Assembly (NCBI RefSeq): GCF_900102785.1
Contig: NZ_FNGC01000012.1
Coordinates: forward strand, 19,985 to 83,984
Length of the DNA stretch: 64,000 bases
Direction: 5' to 3'
Source: Arthrobacter sp. ok362
GTDB taxonomy: Bacteria; Actinomycetota; Actinomycetes; Actinomycetales; Micrococcaceae
The notes beneath the pieces are model-generated. The model made no database searches. It saw only the letters and a list, made by a program, of their open reading frames with translations, and was not told the origin of the DNA. Position 1 is the stretch's first letter. Each line of letters begins with the position of its first letter. The position numbers were made by a program, and so were the translations under genes. Below are positions 34,272 to 44,300 of the stretch, piece by piece.

Positions 34272-35381
34272 TCAGCTGGTGCCGGATTGGCTCCAGCGCT
34301 GCTCGATCCGGCCAAATTTCCAGACGGCGAGCGCGATCAGCCAGATGACCACGAAGAGTCCGACAATGATGTACCCGACGTTTTCCAGCTCCAGCGAGCC
34401 GATTGTGGCTGCCGGCCCTGATTCGATTCCCAGTTTGTCTGCCACAAGCCCGAGCAACACGATGACACCGACGACCAGTGCCACCACCACCGAGAGCACC
34501 GTGACTGTGAGGTTGTAGAACACCTTGCGGACCGGATTAATGAATGCCCACCCGTAGGCCCTGGACATGAACACGCCGTCTGCGGTGTCGAAAATGCTCA
34601 TTCCGGCGGCGAACAGCACGGGTAGGACCAGGATGGCGTACCAGGGCAACGAGAAGGCCGCGGAACCAGCTGCGAGTACGAGCAGGGCTATCTGGGACGC
34701 GGTGTCGAATCCCAGGCCCATCAGCAGGCCTACCGGATAGACGTGCCATGGCTTGGCGATCCGCCGGATTGTTCCGCCGAGCAGTCGAGCCACGAAGCCC
34801 CGGTTGTTGAGCTGATATTCAAGCTCGGCCTCGTTCAATTCGCCGGTCCGCATCCCGCGGAAGACCCGGACGATGCCAATCACCGAGACGAGGTTCATCA
34901 GCCCGATCAGGATAAGGAACGTTCCAGCGACGGCGCTTCCCACCAGCCCCAGTGTCTGAATAAGGGCCGAGTCCTCGTTCTGCACGCTGCCGGCCATCGC
35001 ACTCACGCCGAGGGCCAGGAGCAGCGCCGCGCCGAAGACGACGCTCGAGTGGCCCAGCGAGAACCAGAAGCCCACCCCCAGCGCGGTCTTTCCCTCGCCG
35101 ACCAGCTTGCGGGTGGTGTTGTCGATTACGGCGATGTGGTCGGCGTCGAACGCATGCCGTACTCCCAGCAAAAAGGCGGTCACGCCCAGCCCGACCCCGT
35201 ACACGCCGGAGCGGCCCAGGGCGAAGTTCTGCGGAGCCACGGCCAGCGTCAGCACACTCCAGCCGACCACATTGAGCAGGATGACGAAGCCGGTGATGCC
35301 CGCGAGATGGAACTTGTCCCGGCGTTCCCAGCGGCTGCTTGTTGGGCGCCCCGGCTCCGCTACAGGCAACAAGTTGCTCAT
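34272..35381 (-). CDS. HoxN/HupN/NixA family nickel/cobalt transporter
   Basis: The 369-residue membrane protein has about eight helices and the NiCoT signature RHAFDADH in helix II (75-82), plus LGHSSVVFG, MGLGFDTASQIALL and LPVLFAAGMSIFDTADGVFM. It imports Ni2+ or Co2+ for metalloenzymes. No urease, hydrogenase or cobalamin gene lies in the window, so its client enzyme is not evident. There is no strong ribosome binding site at ATG 35381. Confidence 0.9.
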   Translation of the reverse strand: MSNLLPVAEPGRPTSSRWERRDKFHLAGITGFVILLNVVGWSVLTLAVAPQNFALGRSGVYGVGLGVTAFLLGVRHAFDADHIAVIDNTTRKLVGEGKTALGVGFWFSLGHSSVVFGAALLLALGVSAMAGSVQNEDSALIQTLGLVGSAVAGTFLILIGLMNLVSVIGIVRVFRGMRTGELNEAELEYQLNNRGFVARLLGGTIRRIAKPWHVYPVGLLMGLGFDTASQIALLVLAAGSAAFSLPWYAILVLPVLFAAGMSIFDTADGVFMSRAYGWAFINPVRKVFYNLTVTVLSVVVALVVGVIVLLGLVADKLGIESGPAATIGSLELENVGYIIVGLFVVIWLIALAVWKFGRIEQRWSQSGTS

Positions 35382-35535
35382 AGTTCGTAAGGGTAGGCGC
35401 GGGGGGTCGCCGCTGCCAAGACCTCGCGGACTGTGCCCGGCCGGATTGCCGCAGGCTTTGCCTTCGCGGGCGCGGTGGAGACCGAGACGCTCTGCCCTAT
35501 CCGCCGGTGCGGCCTCCGTGCAAGCATGGGCTCAC

Positions 35536-35590
35536 CGATCATGCACAGCACTTCGATCATGAACAGCACTTTCGATCATGAACAGCGAGG
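35536..35590 (+). repeat. Three imperfect 18-19-bp tandem repeats upstream of the dinB-like gene
   Basis: CGATCATG(C/A)ACAGC(A/G) recurs at 35536, 35554 and 35573 (periods 18 and 19). Each copy contains an ATG; the last ends 8 bp before the chosen start. They may be a duplicated regulatory site or a slipped start region. Confidence 0.6.
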
Positions 35591-35597
35591 GGACTCG

Positions 35598-36113
35598 ATG
35601 AAATCTAATGAACTGCTGCTGGACGCCTTCGGCCGGATCCGTGAGACGGTGGCCGCCGCCCTGGCAGGGGTCGACGATGCCACTGCGCGCCGACGGCCCG
35701 AAGGCAACGGGAACTCGATGGCCTGGCTCATCTGGCATCTCGGCCGGGTCGAGGACGCGCAGCTGGCTTCCGCCGCAGGCCTGGACCAGGTCTGGACCTC
35801 GCAGGGGTTTGCCGCCCGCTTCGGCCTGCCCCTTTCGAAGCGGGACACCGGCTACGGCCATACGAGCGGCCAGGTCGACGCGGTGCAGGCACCCCCGGAG
35901 CTGTTGCTCGAATACTACGACGCTGTCCACCGGCAGACCGTGGAGTTTTTGAAGACTCTCGGCGACGACGACTTCGACCGAATCGTCGATACCCGCTGGG
36001 ACCCGCCCGTCACGCTCGGTGTACGGCTGGTCAGCACGATTGCCGATTGCCTCCAGCACGTGGGGCAGGCGGCCTACGCGAAGGGCCTGAACCGCGCGCA
36101 CGGGGACGGTTAG
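35598..36113 (+). CDS. DinB family protein (DUF664-like, probable mycothiol transferase fold)
   Basis: The 171-residue four-helix protein has NELLLDAFGRIRETVAAALAGVD, AWLIWHLGRVEDAQLA (first His of the likely metal site) and DCLQHVGQAAYAKGL near the end (second His). This fits DUF664/DinB-like proteins, many of which use mycothiol in Actinobacteria. ATG 35598 with GAGGGG upstream is preferred; in-frame ATGs in the preceding repeats are alternatives. The aminotransferase gene follows after 13 bp. Confidence 0.8.
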   Translation: MKSNELLLDAFGRIRETVAAALAGVDDATARRRPEGNGNSMAWLIWHLGRVEDAQLASAAGLDQVWTSQGFAARFGLPLSKRDTGYGHTSGQVDAVQAPPELLLEYYDAVHRQTVEFLKTLGDDDFDRIVDTRWDPPVTLGVRLVSTIADCLQHVGQAAYAKGLNRAHGDG

Positions 36114-36126
36114 GGCGGTTCCAGCC

Positions 36127-37245
36127 ATGCACGACGCCGACATCCGCCAGCTCTTCCCCGGGCTCAAGGACACCATCTATCTCAACACCGCTACCATGAA
36201 CGTCGGCTCCGCTCCCGCCCGGGAAGCCTACGACCTGGCGGTCGCAAGCTGGTCTGCCGGCCGGTTCGACTGGATGGAAGCCGAGCGGGCAGGGGAGGTC
36301 GCCCGCGCCATGTTCGCCGAGATCATCGGCGCCACGGCCGGGGAGATCGCAATCGTTCCGGCCGTGAGCACAGCCGCCGGGACAGTGGCCGCTAACCTGC
36401 CTCCTGCGAAGCACGGCGAGAACGTCGTGGTCGCCGAGAACGAATTCGCCTCGAACTACTTTCCCTGGCTCTTGCTCCGGGAGCGCGGCTACGAGGTCCG
36501 CGCCGTGGCACCGGGCCGTGACGGCGTGACGGCCGAGGCGTTTGGGCAGGCGGCCGACGGCGGCACGCGCCTGATCGCCGTAAGCGCCGTTCATTCGGCC
36601 AGCGGTTACCGGGCCGACTTGGCCGCGCTCAGCCGGGTCGCTGCCCGCTCCGGCGCCTGGTTCTTCGTCGATGCCTGCCAGGCGGCGGGCGCGGTGCCGC
36701 TGGACGTGGTGCGCGACGGCGTGGATTTCCTTGCCGCCGCAAGCCACAAGTTCCTGCTCGGCTCCAGGGGCATGGGCTACCTCTATGTCCGCAGCGGGCT
36801 GCTGGACCGCCTCCAGCCCATCGGCCCGGGCTGGAAGGCCGCCCGCAACCCGGCCGAGAGCTTTTACGGACCGGCAATGGACCTCTCACCCACGGCCTCG
36901 AAGCTCGATGCCTCATTGGCGTGGTTTCCCGCCCTGGCCGAGCAGGCGGCGCTCGGCATCTTCCGCCGGTTCGGCATCGCAGCCTTGCTCGATCGCAACG
37001 CCCGGCTCGCCCTTCGCCTGCAGGATGCCCTGGCGGCGGAGGGCTCCGCCTTCCGGCCCTTCACCGAGCAGCACCGCTCGACCATCGTCTCCGTGCCGGT
37101 GAGAGATGCCGAGGCGGTCTTGGCACGGTTCCGCCAGGCCAACGTGGTGGCGTCGGTCCGCGAGGGCAGGATCCGGCTCGCCGTACATTTCTACAATGTG
37201 GAAGAAGAGCTCGATCGCGTGGCCGAGTTGATCGGACGCGGATGA
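36127..37245 (+). CDS. Class V aminotransferase-fold PLP enzyme
   Basis: The 372-residue protein has YLNTATMNVGSAP at the N-terminus, the cofactor aspartate D182 (FFVDACQAAGAVPLD) and the PLP lysine K208 in AAASHKFLLGSRGMGYLYV. It falls in the cysteine desulfurase/kynureninase-like class V group; the active-site Cys loop expected of an IscS/SufS desulfurase is not evident, so the reaction is unknown. It is probably co-transcribed with the DinB gene. Confidence 0.85.
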   Translation: MHDADIRQLFPGLKDTIYLNTATMNVGSAPAREAYDLAVASWSAGRFDWMEAERAGEVARAMFAEIIGATAGEIAIVPAVSTAAGTVAANLPPAKHGENVVVAENEFASNYFPWLLLRERGYEVRAVAPGRDGVTAEAFGQAADGGTRLIAVSAVHSASGYRADLAALSRVAARSGAWFFVDACQAAGAVPLDVVRDGVDFLAAASHKFLLGSRGMGYLYVRSGLLDRLQPIGPGWKAARNPAESFYGPAMDLSPTASKLDASLAWFPALAEQAALGIFRRFGIAALLDRNARLALRLQDALAAEGSAFRPFTEQHRSTIVSVPVRDAEAVLARFRQANVVASVREGRIRLAVHFYNVEEELDRVAELIGRG

Positions 37246-37278
37246 GCGACGACGATGCCTCTTAAGGCACTGGGTCGC

Positions 37279-38319
37279 TTAGGCGCGCCTGTCTGCCTTC
37301 TCGTCGCTGCTGTAGGTGAGGCCGATCTGACGCCTGACTTCGTCCAGGGCCTCCATGACCTGAACGCTCTGCCGGGGCGGCAGGATGTCGTTGGCAGTGG
37401 CGTGCGCCGCAATGAGCCGCTCCATTTCCCGTGCCTGGTATTGCATTCCGCGGCCGGTGACGGACTCATCGAAGCGTTCGACGACGTTACCGTCGGCGTC
37501 GTACCTGGTGAAGGCTGACGGCATATACCAGACTGACGGGATCTCGATTCGGCCGGCGGTTCCGATGATCGAGGCCTGGTTTGGCCCTGCGGTGTCCAGC
37601 GCGCAGTGCAGGACGGCCTGCTGCCCGTCCCCGTACTCGAAAATCATGGCGGTCTGCCGGTCAACACCGGTTTCAGTCATGCTGGCCGCTGCCCGGATGC
37701 TGACCGGCGCTCCGAAGACGTCGAAGGCGAAGGACACGGGGTAGATGCCCAGGTCCAGGAGCGCTCCGCCGCCCAGCGCCGGGTCGTTGAGGCGGTGCAG
37801 CGGATCCTTGGGCAGATTCTGGTTGTGGTCCGCGATTACCGTCCGGACCTCGCCCAGCGCGCCGGATCGAATCAGTTCACGGATACGGACCATGTGCGGA
37901 AGATATCGGGTCCACATGGCCTCAAGTGCGATCAGTCCCTTCGACTCGGCGAGCTCCACAATCTCCCGGGCCTGCCAGGCGTTCATGGCGAAGGGCTTTT
38001 CAATCAACACGTGTTTGCCGGCGTCCAGGGCCAACAGCGCATTTTCGTGATGGAACGGGTGCGGCGTCGAAATGTAGACAATATCCACGTCCGGGTCGGC
38101 CACGAGGTCCTCGTAGCTTCCATGGGACGAGGGGATCTGAAACCGGGCCGCGAACTCCCTCGCCGATGCCACGTTCCGGGATCCCACAGCCTGGACCGAG
38201 GAGCCGTTCTCGATCAGGTCCGGCGTTTGCAGCCCGGCGATGAACCCTGTGCCGAGAATGCCCCACCTCGCAACGGGCGTGGCGAGATCTGCGGTACCGG
38301 TTGTGGCGTGCTCTGACAT
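37279..38319 (-). CDS. Gfo/Idh/MocA family oxidoreductase
   Basis: The 346-residue protein has the Rossmann motif GILGTGFIAG near residue 20, the EKPFAMNAWQAREI segment containing the conserved catalytic lysine of this family, and GGGALLDLGIYPV. The family oxidises or reduces sugars and cyclitols with NAD(P). ATG 38319 with AAAGGAA upstream is chosen over the longer ORF to 38493. It stands alone, convergent with the aminotransferase gene. Confidence 0.88.
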   Translation of the reverse strand: MSEHATTGTADLATPVARWGILGTGFIAGLQTPDLIENGSSVQAVGSRNVASAREFAARFQIPSSHGSYEDLVADPDVDIVYISTPHPFHHENALLALDAGKHVLIEKPFAMNAWQAREIVELAESKGLIALEAMWTRYLPHMVRIRELIRSGALGEVRTVIADHNQNLPKDPLHRLNDPALGGGALLDLGIYPVSFAFDVFGAPVSIRAAASMTETGVDRQTAMIFEYGDGQQAVLHCALDTAGPNQASIIGTAGRIEIPSVWYMPSAFTRYDADGNVVERFDESVTGRGMQYQAREMERLIAAHATANDILPPRQSVQVMEALDEVRRQIGLTYSSDEKADRRA

Positions 38320-38425
38320 GCGTTGGGTTCCTTTCGGGCAGGTGGTCACGAAAAGCATCGGTCGAGTCTTGTTGCGTCGGCAGCTTCCCAGGACGTGTTC
38401 GTATCCTAAACCCGAAATCCGGGAC

Positions 38426-39121
38426 TCACGGGGTGAGCGGGCCCCGAAGCACGCGCAGGGCAGCGGTGGCATCACCGTCAATGAGGGCGGCATCTTCCAG
38501 GCTGGATCGGCCCCATAGGCCCAGGTACATGACTGGCAATGGGGCGGAAATCGATGCCACGGCCGAACCTGGGCCCAGTGTCCAGCTGGCAGCCCCGGGC
38601 ACCTGGAAAGTCACGGCCTTGTCCGGGCCTGGCATCCGGCCCAGCCGCAGCTGGCGCGGCGCGAACATCGCCAGGACCTCGTCTACACCGTCGAGCATGA
38701 AGTCGTCCCCCATGGCGGGGATCTCCAGGCCAAGCGCCTGGCAGGCGTCGATGAGGTGGATGGAGTGTTCGTGGGCCTGGCGCCGAAGCCAGAACCGGGC
38801 GGTGTGCGGCGGCGGGCCGAAGTCCCAACACGGTTTCTCGGGGTCAAGTGCCGTCATCGTCTCGAGGAAGGGTGCCGTGCCCTCGAGGAACCAGACCGCG
38901 GCGCCCTCGGCCGGCGGTGCCGGTTCCTTGACGAAGGTGCCCTCACGAACCACGGCGGCGGCCCACCGTTCGATTGAACCGAGATGCCCGAATAGTTGCT
39001 CAAGCGCCCAGCCCGGGCATGCCGGAACGGCACAGGCAAGTCCGTCCTCCGGCTGCCGGGCGAGCGTGCCGAGATGGTCCACGGAGCCGGCCAGCTCGGC
39101 CAGGTATCGATCGGGCAACAT
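38426..39121 (-). CDS. Maleylpyruvate isomerase family mycothiol-dependent enzyme
   Basis: The 231-residue protein has the family hallmark VPACPGWALEQLFGHLGSIERWAA near residue 35 and RRQAHEHSIHLIDA about 115, with histidines expected to hold the metal. It is one of the actinobacterial thiol-dependent enzymes of the DinB-like superfamily; substrate unknown. With the DinB gene at 35598 it adds to the evidence for a mycothiol-making host. Confidence 0.85.
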   Translation of the reverse strand: MLPDRYLAELAGSVDHLGTLARQPEDGLACAVPACPGWALEQLFGHLGSIERWAAAVVREGTFVKEPAPPAEGAAVWFLEGTAPFLETMTALDPEKPCWDFGPPPHTARFWLRRQAHEHSIHLIDACQALGLEIPAMGDDFMLDGVDEVLAMFAPRQLRLGRMPGPDKAVTFQVPGAASWTLGPGSAVASISAPLPVMYLGLWGRSSLEDAALIDGDATAALRVLRGPLTP

Positions 39122-39337
39122 GAGTTGAGCCTAACGCGACGCCGAGGCCGCAGACCTGAAGCGCGTGCCGCCGCCGGGCCGGGCTCTGACCGCAGCGTGC
39201 TCTTGACGCGGCCGGGCCACAAGGGTATACAAGGGCCATCCCGGTGTCGTCGCGGGGTCACCACCGCAGAACAAACGCCGGCAGCGCGGGGACCGTCACT
39301 ATGAACTATGGCGGAGTAGCGGAGTGAGGTGTGAGCC

Positions 39338-40009
39338 ATGACCGGACTAGCTGCCTTCCGCGTCGTGGCGTTCAGCTGGGCCGGCTTCGTCGCCGCGGAA
39401 GCAGGGATAGGGGACCAATGGGCGTACTACTTCGGCGTGCTCGTGATCGTGCTCGCCCAGTGCGCCGGTGTACCGCTTCCTGCCGTAGCCGTACTGCTCG
39501 GGGCATACACCTCGGCGCGCCACGGAGATCTTAACCTTGCTGCCGTGATCGCCTTCGGCAGCCTGGGCGCAATGCTCGGCAGCACCATCGGCTACATCCT
39601 CGGGCGGGTAGGAGGACGTCCGCTGATGCTCAAGCTCGCCAAACGCTTCCATGCTGACGAACACCGCATAGAACAGCTGGAATCATTTTTTGAACGGCAC
39701 GGCGGCAAAGCCTTGTTCTTCGGCCGCTGGGTCATTGTCGTCCGGCTCTGGGGCGCCATTGCCGCGGGGGCAGCCCGGATGCCCTGGCCAAGGTTTTTGC
39801 TGTGGACCATCCCGGGGTGCATCGCCTGGGTCGCGAGCCTCAGCATTCTCGCCTACGTGGCCGGGGCACTGGCACAAGCCATCGGCGACGCTCTCGACAT
39901 AGGCGGCTGGGTGCTGGTCCCCGTCGTCGTGCTGGGCCTGTTGATGGTCTGGCGCCGGCGCAGACGTCGGAAGCTCGGTTCGGGGACAGGCACGTCCGAC
40001 GCCGAATAA
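39338..40009 (+). CDS. DedA family membrane protein
   Basis: The 223-residue protein has the SNARE-associated/DedA fold: LAQCAGVPLPAVAVLLGAYTS, GAMLGSTIGYILGRVGGRP, and FFGRWVIVVRLWGAIAAGAARMPWPRFL with the conserved arginines of the half-transporter motif. DedA proteins are linked to undecaprenyl-phosphate flipping and membrane homeostasis. A second DedA gene is at 57356. Confidence 0.87.
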   Translation: MTGLAAFRVVAFSWAGFVAAEAGIGDQWAYYFGVLVIVLAQCAGVPLPAVAVLLGAYTSARHGDLNLAAVIAFGSLGAMLGSTIGYILGRVGGRPLMLKLAKRFHADEHRIEQLESFFERHGGKALFFGRWVIVVRLWGAIAAGAARMPWPRFLLWTIPGCIAWVASLSILAYVAGALAQAIGDALDIGGWVLVPVVVLGLLMVWRRRRRRKLGSGTGTSDAE

Positions 40010-40116
40010 AGCCGGGATCGAGGGCAAGAATTCCGGCTCGCCGGCACCGCCTCCTCGCGGGGCCGGGCTTGTGCGCCTAAACTGCCTCGCATGCGTCCCA
40101 CACGACAGTCGCGGCA

Positions 40117-40938
40117 ATGAGCGGATACCCGGCGCCGGCGCCGCTGACCGAACGGTTTGCGGCCCAATCCGTGATCGAGGAGCTGTTGGCAGTCCAGGCG
40201 CTCGTTCCGCCGCGTTCGCTGCTGAGACGGATGTTCGGTGCCAGTCCGTTGAGCGACGCCAGCTGGCCCTGGTACCGGGGTGCGCTGGGCGAGATCGCCG
40301 TGGGCCGGATTCTGGCAGGGCTCGGGCCCGAATGGCTGGTGCTGCATGCCGTCCCGGTGGGCTCGGGCTGGGCGGATATCGACCATGTGCTGGTCGGTCC
40401 CGCCGGCGTCTTTACTCTCAACACGAAGAACCATGCGGGTCAATCAATCTGGGTGGCAGGGCAAACCCTGATGGTGTCAGGTAAGAAACTCCGCCATCTC
40501 TACAACTCCGCGCACGAGGCCGCCCGGGCCTCGAAATTGCTCAGCACGGCAGTGGGTGCCGCCGTCGACGTCACGGCGGTCGTGGTGATCGTGGAACCGG
40601 CGCGGTTGACGATCAAGGAGAAGCCGCGCCAGGTAATTGTGCTCAGCGATCGGCAGCTCCTGGGCTTTCTGCACCGGCGCGAAGCTGCACTGGACGCGGA
40701 ACAGGTCCAACGCGTCGCTGCCGCTGCCGTGAATGCCCGGACCTGGCACACGAAGCCAGCGTTGCCCGGCAACCCGGATGAGCTCAATACGAACTTCGCC
40801 GCCCTCCGGCGGTTGGTTGATCAGGCACGACGGCGCAGGGTTGCGTGGGTGCTTGGTGTTCCCGCCGTCGGCTTTTTGGTGTTGGCCACGGCAGGTCCGC
40901 TGGGTGCGGCTATCCTGCATGCATTGATTAACCGGTAG
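40117..40938 (+). CDS. NERD domain-containing protein
   Basis: The 273-residue protein has an N-terminal nuclease-related domain: GALGEIAVGRILAGL, then VLHAVPVGSGWADIDHVLVGPAGVFTLNTKNHAG (about residues 55-115), which carries the D-x-D...K pattern of restriction-like folds. One membrane segment lies near the C-terminus (VLGVPAVGFLVLATAGPLGAA). NERD proteins are thought to act on nucleic acids, but this is unproven. No upstream ribosome binding site is obvious. Confidence 0.82.
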   Translation: MSGYPAPAPLTERFAAQSVIEELLAVQALVPPRSLLRRMFGASPLSDASWPWYRGALGEIAVGRILAGLGPEWLVLHAVPVGSGWADIDHVLVGPAGVFTLNTKNHAGQSIWVAGQTLMVSGKKLRHLYNSAHEAARASKLLSTAVGAAVDVTAVVVIVEPARLTIKEKPRQVIVLSDRQLLGFLHRREAALDAEQVQRVAAAAVNARTWHTKPALPGNPDELNTNFAALRRLVDQARRRRVAWVLGVPAVGFLVLATAGPLGAAILHALINR

Positions 40939-41331
40939 GGGAGACCCTCCAGCGAAAGGCGCACGCCGCCGTCGCGCAATAGCTCGGACCCGGGACGCTG
41001 AGACGTCCCCGCCCGGCCGCTGATCCCGTTAGGGAACATCCCGATCGCCCCCGCCGTCCCGCATGCCCGCGCCACGTGCTGCCTCTGACTCGTCGCCTAA
41101 AAATGATGCGGTGCGGCGCCAGAACGAGGTGTGCCTCCGCGTGGCGTTTCCGGCGAATCAAGTAGGCAATGGCGTTCGCCCAAGCAGCGGGCAAGTAGCG
41201 ACCTGAAGAAAACGGGAATGGCCCCCGAGAAGTCGAGTAGCATCCACTCGCGCGCTCCTGAAGTCCCGCTTCTAGGCTCCAAACTACGGGGTTAATAAAG
41301 TTAATGTAGTGATCAGAATCGGGTCTCAGCC
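40939..41331. other. Non-coding stretch upstream of the LGFP-repeat gene
   Basis: About 390 bases carry no gene I can support; the ORFs here are short and have no coding signature. The last 50 bases are A/T-rich (GGTTAATAAAGTTAATGTAG), unlike their surroundings, and probably contain the promoter of the large secreted protein gene. Confidence 0.5.
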
Positions 41332-44300
41332 ATGCGTGATCAAACAAAAACTTGGGTGTCGTCCGGCCATTTTAATGGCCGTTTTCGCGGTGGAGGAATG
41401 GGTGGGTCGCCGCATCGCCGGAAGCACCGGGTGGCAACGATCAGCGCGGCTTGGCCCCGGCAACACCTGTGGTCCCGAGGCGTCTGGGCGTCTCTGGTGG
41501 CAGCATCGCTCGCACTTGCCGGGCTGTCACTGAGCGGGCCCGCCGTCGCGGACGTGGGGACCATCGCCCAAGATTCACTGCGGTCGGGCTGGGACAAGGA
41601 CGAGCCCGGGCTCTCGCCGTCGTCGGTCGCCTCCTCGAACTTCGGCAAACTGTTCTCTGCAACCGTGGACGGGCAGGTCTACGCCCAGCCGCTCGTAGTA
41701 GGCGGTACCGTGATTGCCGCCACGGAAAACAATGCGGTCTATGGGCTGGACAGCGCCACGGGTGCGGCAAAGTGGACGCGTAAACTCGGGCCGGCGTGGC
41801 CGGCGTCGACGGTTGGCTGCGGCGACCTCACGCCCAACATCGGAATTACGTCCACTCCCGTCTACGACCCGGTGACGAAGAGCGTCTACCTGCTTGCGAA
41901 GACGAATGACGGTGCCAGTGCCAAGCTCCCGCACTGGTACATGCACGCCCTGGATGTGGTGACAGGTGCGGAGAAACCAGGGTTCCCCGTCGTGATCGAT
42001 GGCGCACCGACAAATGACCCCACCCGCCCGTTCAATGCCATGACCGCGATGCAGCGCCCAGGGCTACTGCTCATGAACGGGGTCGTGTATGCGGGATTTG
42101 CCAGCCACTGCGACTACGCGCCGTTCGTCGGCTATGTCGTCGGCGTATCGACCGCCGGCCGGCAGACGACGATGTGGGCGACCGAATCAGGCAACGCCAA
42201 CGCGGAGGGCGGGATCTGGCAATCAGGCGGGGGACTGGTGTCCGACGGTTCCGGTCAAATCCTGCTCACCACGGGGAACGGCATTTCCCCCAAACCGGGT
42301 CCGGGAACGAAGCCCCCCACCACCCTGGCGGAGGCAGTGGTCCGGCTCCGGGTCGGCAGTGACGGCAACCTGAAAGCCACCGACTTCTTCAGTCCGGCCG
42401 ACAACGCGAAGCTGAACCTAAACGACGCCGATCTGGGCTCCGGCGCGCCCGTCGCGATCCCGGACGGCTATGGCACCGCTGCACACCCGCACCTGCTGGC
42501 CCAAATCGGTAAAGACGGCCACATGTACCTGCTGGACCGGGACAACCTGGGCGGCATGGCGCAGGGGCCGGGCGGCACCGACGCCGTCCTGGACATGGCC
42601 GGTCCGTACAGCGGAGTGTGGGGAAAGCCCGCGTTTCTCGGGACCAGCAGCGGTGGATACCTCTACGTCATCGAGAGCAACGGGTACCTTCGCGCGTTCA
42701 AGCTCGTGACGAGCGCTGCGGGCGGGGTCAGCCTCGCCGCCGTCGGGACGTCCACCGGCACGTTCGGGTTCAGTTCCGGTTCGCCGGTGGTGACGTCCTC
42801 CGGTACGGACGCGTCCTCGGCCTTGGTTTGGGTGGTCTACGTCAGCGGAGGTACGGGGGCCGGTGCGGAACTGCGCGCCTATCGTGCACTCCCGGACAAC
42901 ACCGGGAACCTCAAGGAGGTGTTTAGCGCCCCGTTGGGTACCGGGGCCAAGTTCTCCTCGGTGGCCACCGACCGGGGCCGTGTGTACGTCGGCACCCGGG
43001 ACGGGCATGTCCTAGGCTTCGGCGCCCCGACAACGTCAGCGGTAGGGGCAACGAACACTGACCTCGGCAAAGCAAGCGTGGGTTCCACGGTAACCGCAAG
43101 TGTCACGTTCACGGCATCGCGGGCGGTGACGATCAGCTCCATCACGGCCGGTGCGCCGTTCAAGCTTGGAGCGACGCTCACGTTGCCCCGGACGCTGGCG
43201 AAAGGCGCAAGCATGACGGTCCCCGTGACGTTCTCGCCGACGGTTCCGGGCCAGGCAGACGGCACGCTCACGGTCAAAACGGCCGACGGCGAGACCGACC
43301 TTCTCGGCGTCCACGGTGTCGGCACGAAGGACGGCCTGGGCGCAACCCCGGCCGTGGTGCAGTTCACTGACGTCCCAACAAAAACGGTCAGCCGGGGGAC
43401 GGTTAATATCGTCAACACCGGCACCACCGTCGCCAAGATCACCGGAGTCACATTGCCGGCCAACGCACAGCTGAGCGTCGACCCGGCCACGGTGCCTGTC
43501 GTGGGGCAGACGATCCAGCCACTCGCGTCGCTTGCAGTGTCCATGATGTTCAGTCCAACGTCGGCGAGTCCGGTGACCGATTCCCTCGTCGTCGCCAGTG
43601 ACCGCGGGAACGTGACCGTAAAGGTGGCCGCGACCGCCGTCTCCGGCGCGGCGCACCTGCAAATGCCGAGCTCGCTGGACTTTGGTGATGTCCCCGTCGG
43701 AGCCTCGGCCACCCGGGCTTTCCAGATCACGAACACCGGCAACGTCCCGATGACCATCACCAAGGCGAAAGCGCCGCAAGGAGTCTTCTCAACCACCACA
43801 CCCATCGCCGAGGGGTTGAAGATTCCCGCAGGTGAGTCTGCTTATCAGTCTGTGACGTTTACTCCGGCGAAAGTGGGCCAGGCCGGAACACAGGACACTT
43901 TTTATCTGATCACTGCGGACGACGGCCAAGGCGCGCTCAAGGTAATGCTTACAGGGAAGGGCACGGACGACCCGATAGCTGCCTACGCCTGGAAAGTCGG
44001 CGCCGGCGACCCGAGGTCGAAACTCGGCCGGTCGCTGGCCTTGGAGTATGACGTGGCGGGAGGGAAGTGCCAGGACTATGTGAGAGGGGTGATCTGCTGG
44101 TCACCGGCGACCGGGGCGCATGCCGTCATCGGCGACGTCTACAAGCGCTACAAGGCGGCGGGCGGTGCCGCCGGTGCCCTCGGCTTCCCGACTACCGACG
44201 AGAAGGCCGCGCCTGACGGGGTGGGAAGGTACAACCATTTCTCCGGCTCGAAGGGGTCCTCGATCTACTGGACGCCGATCACCGGGGCGCACTCCGTCCA

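Noticed and set aside
35378-35569. A 63-codon minus-strand ORF before the nickel transporter gene
   Set aside because: It overlaps the transporter start, has no ribosome binding site or recognisable motif, and its first codons are the reverse of the tandem repeats.
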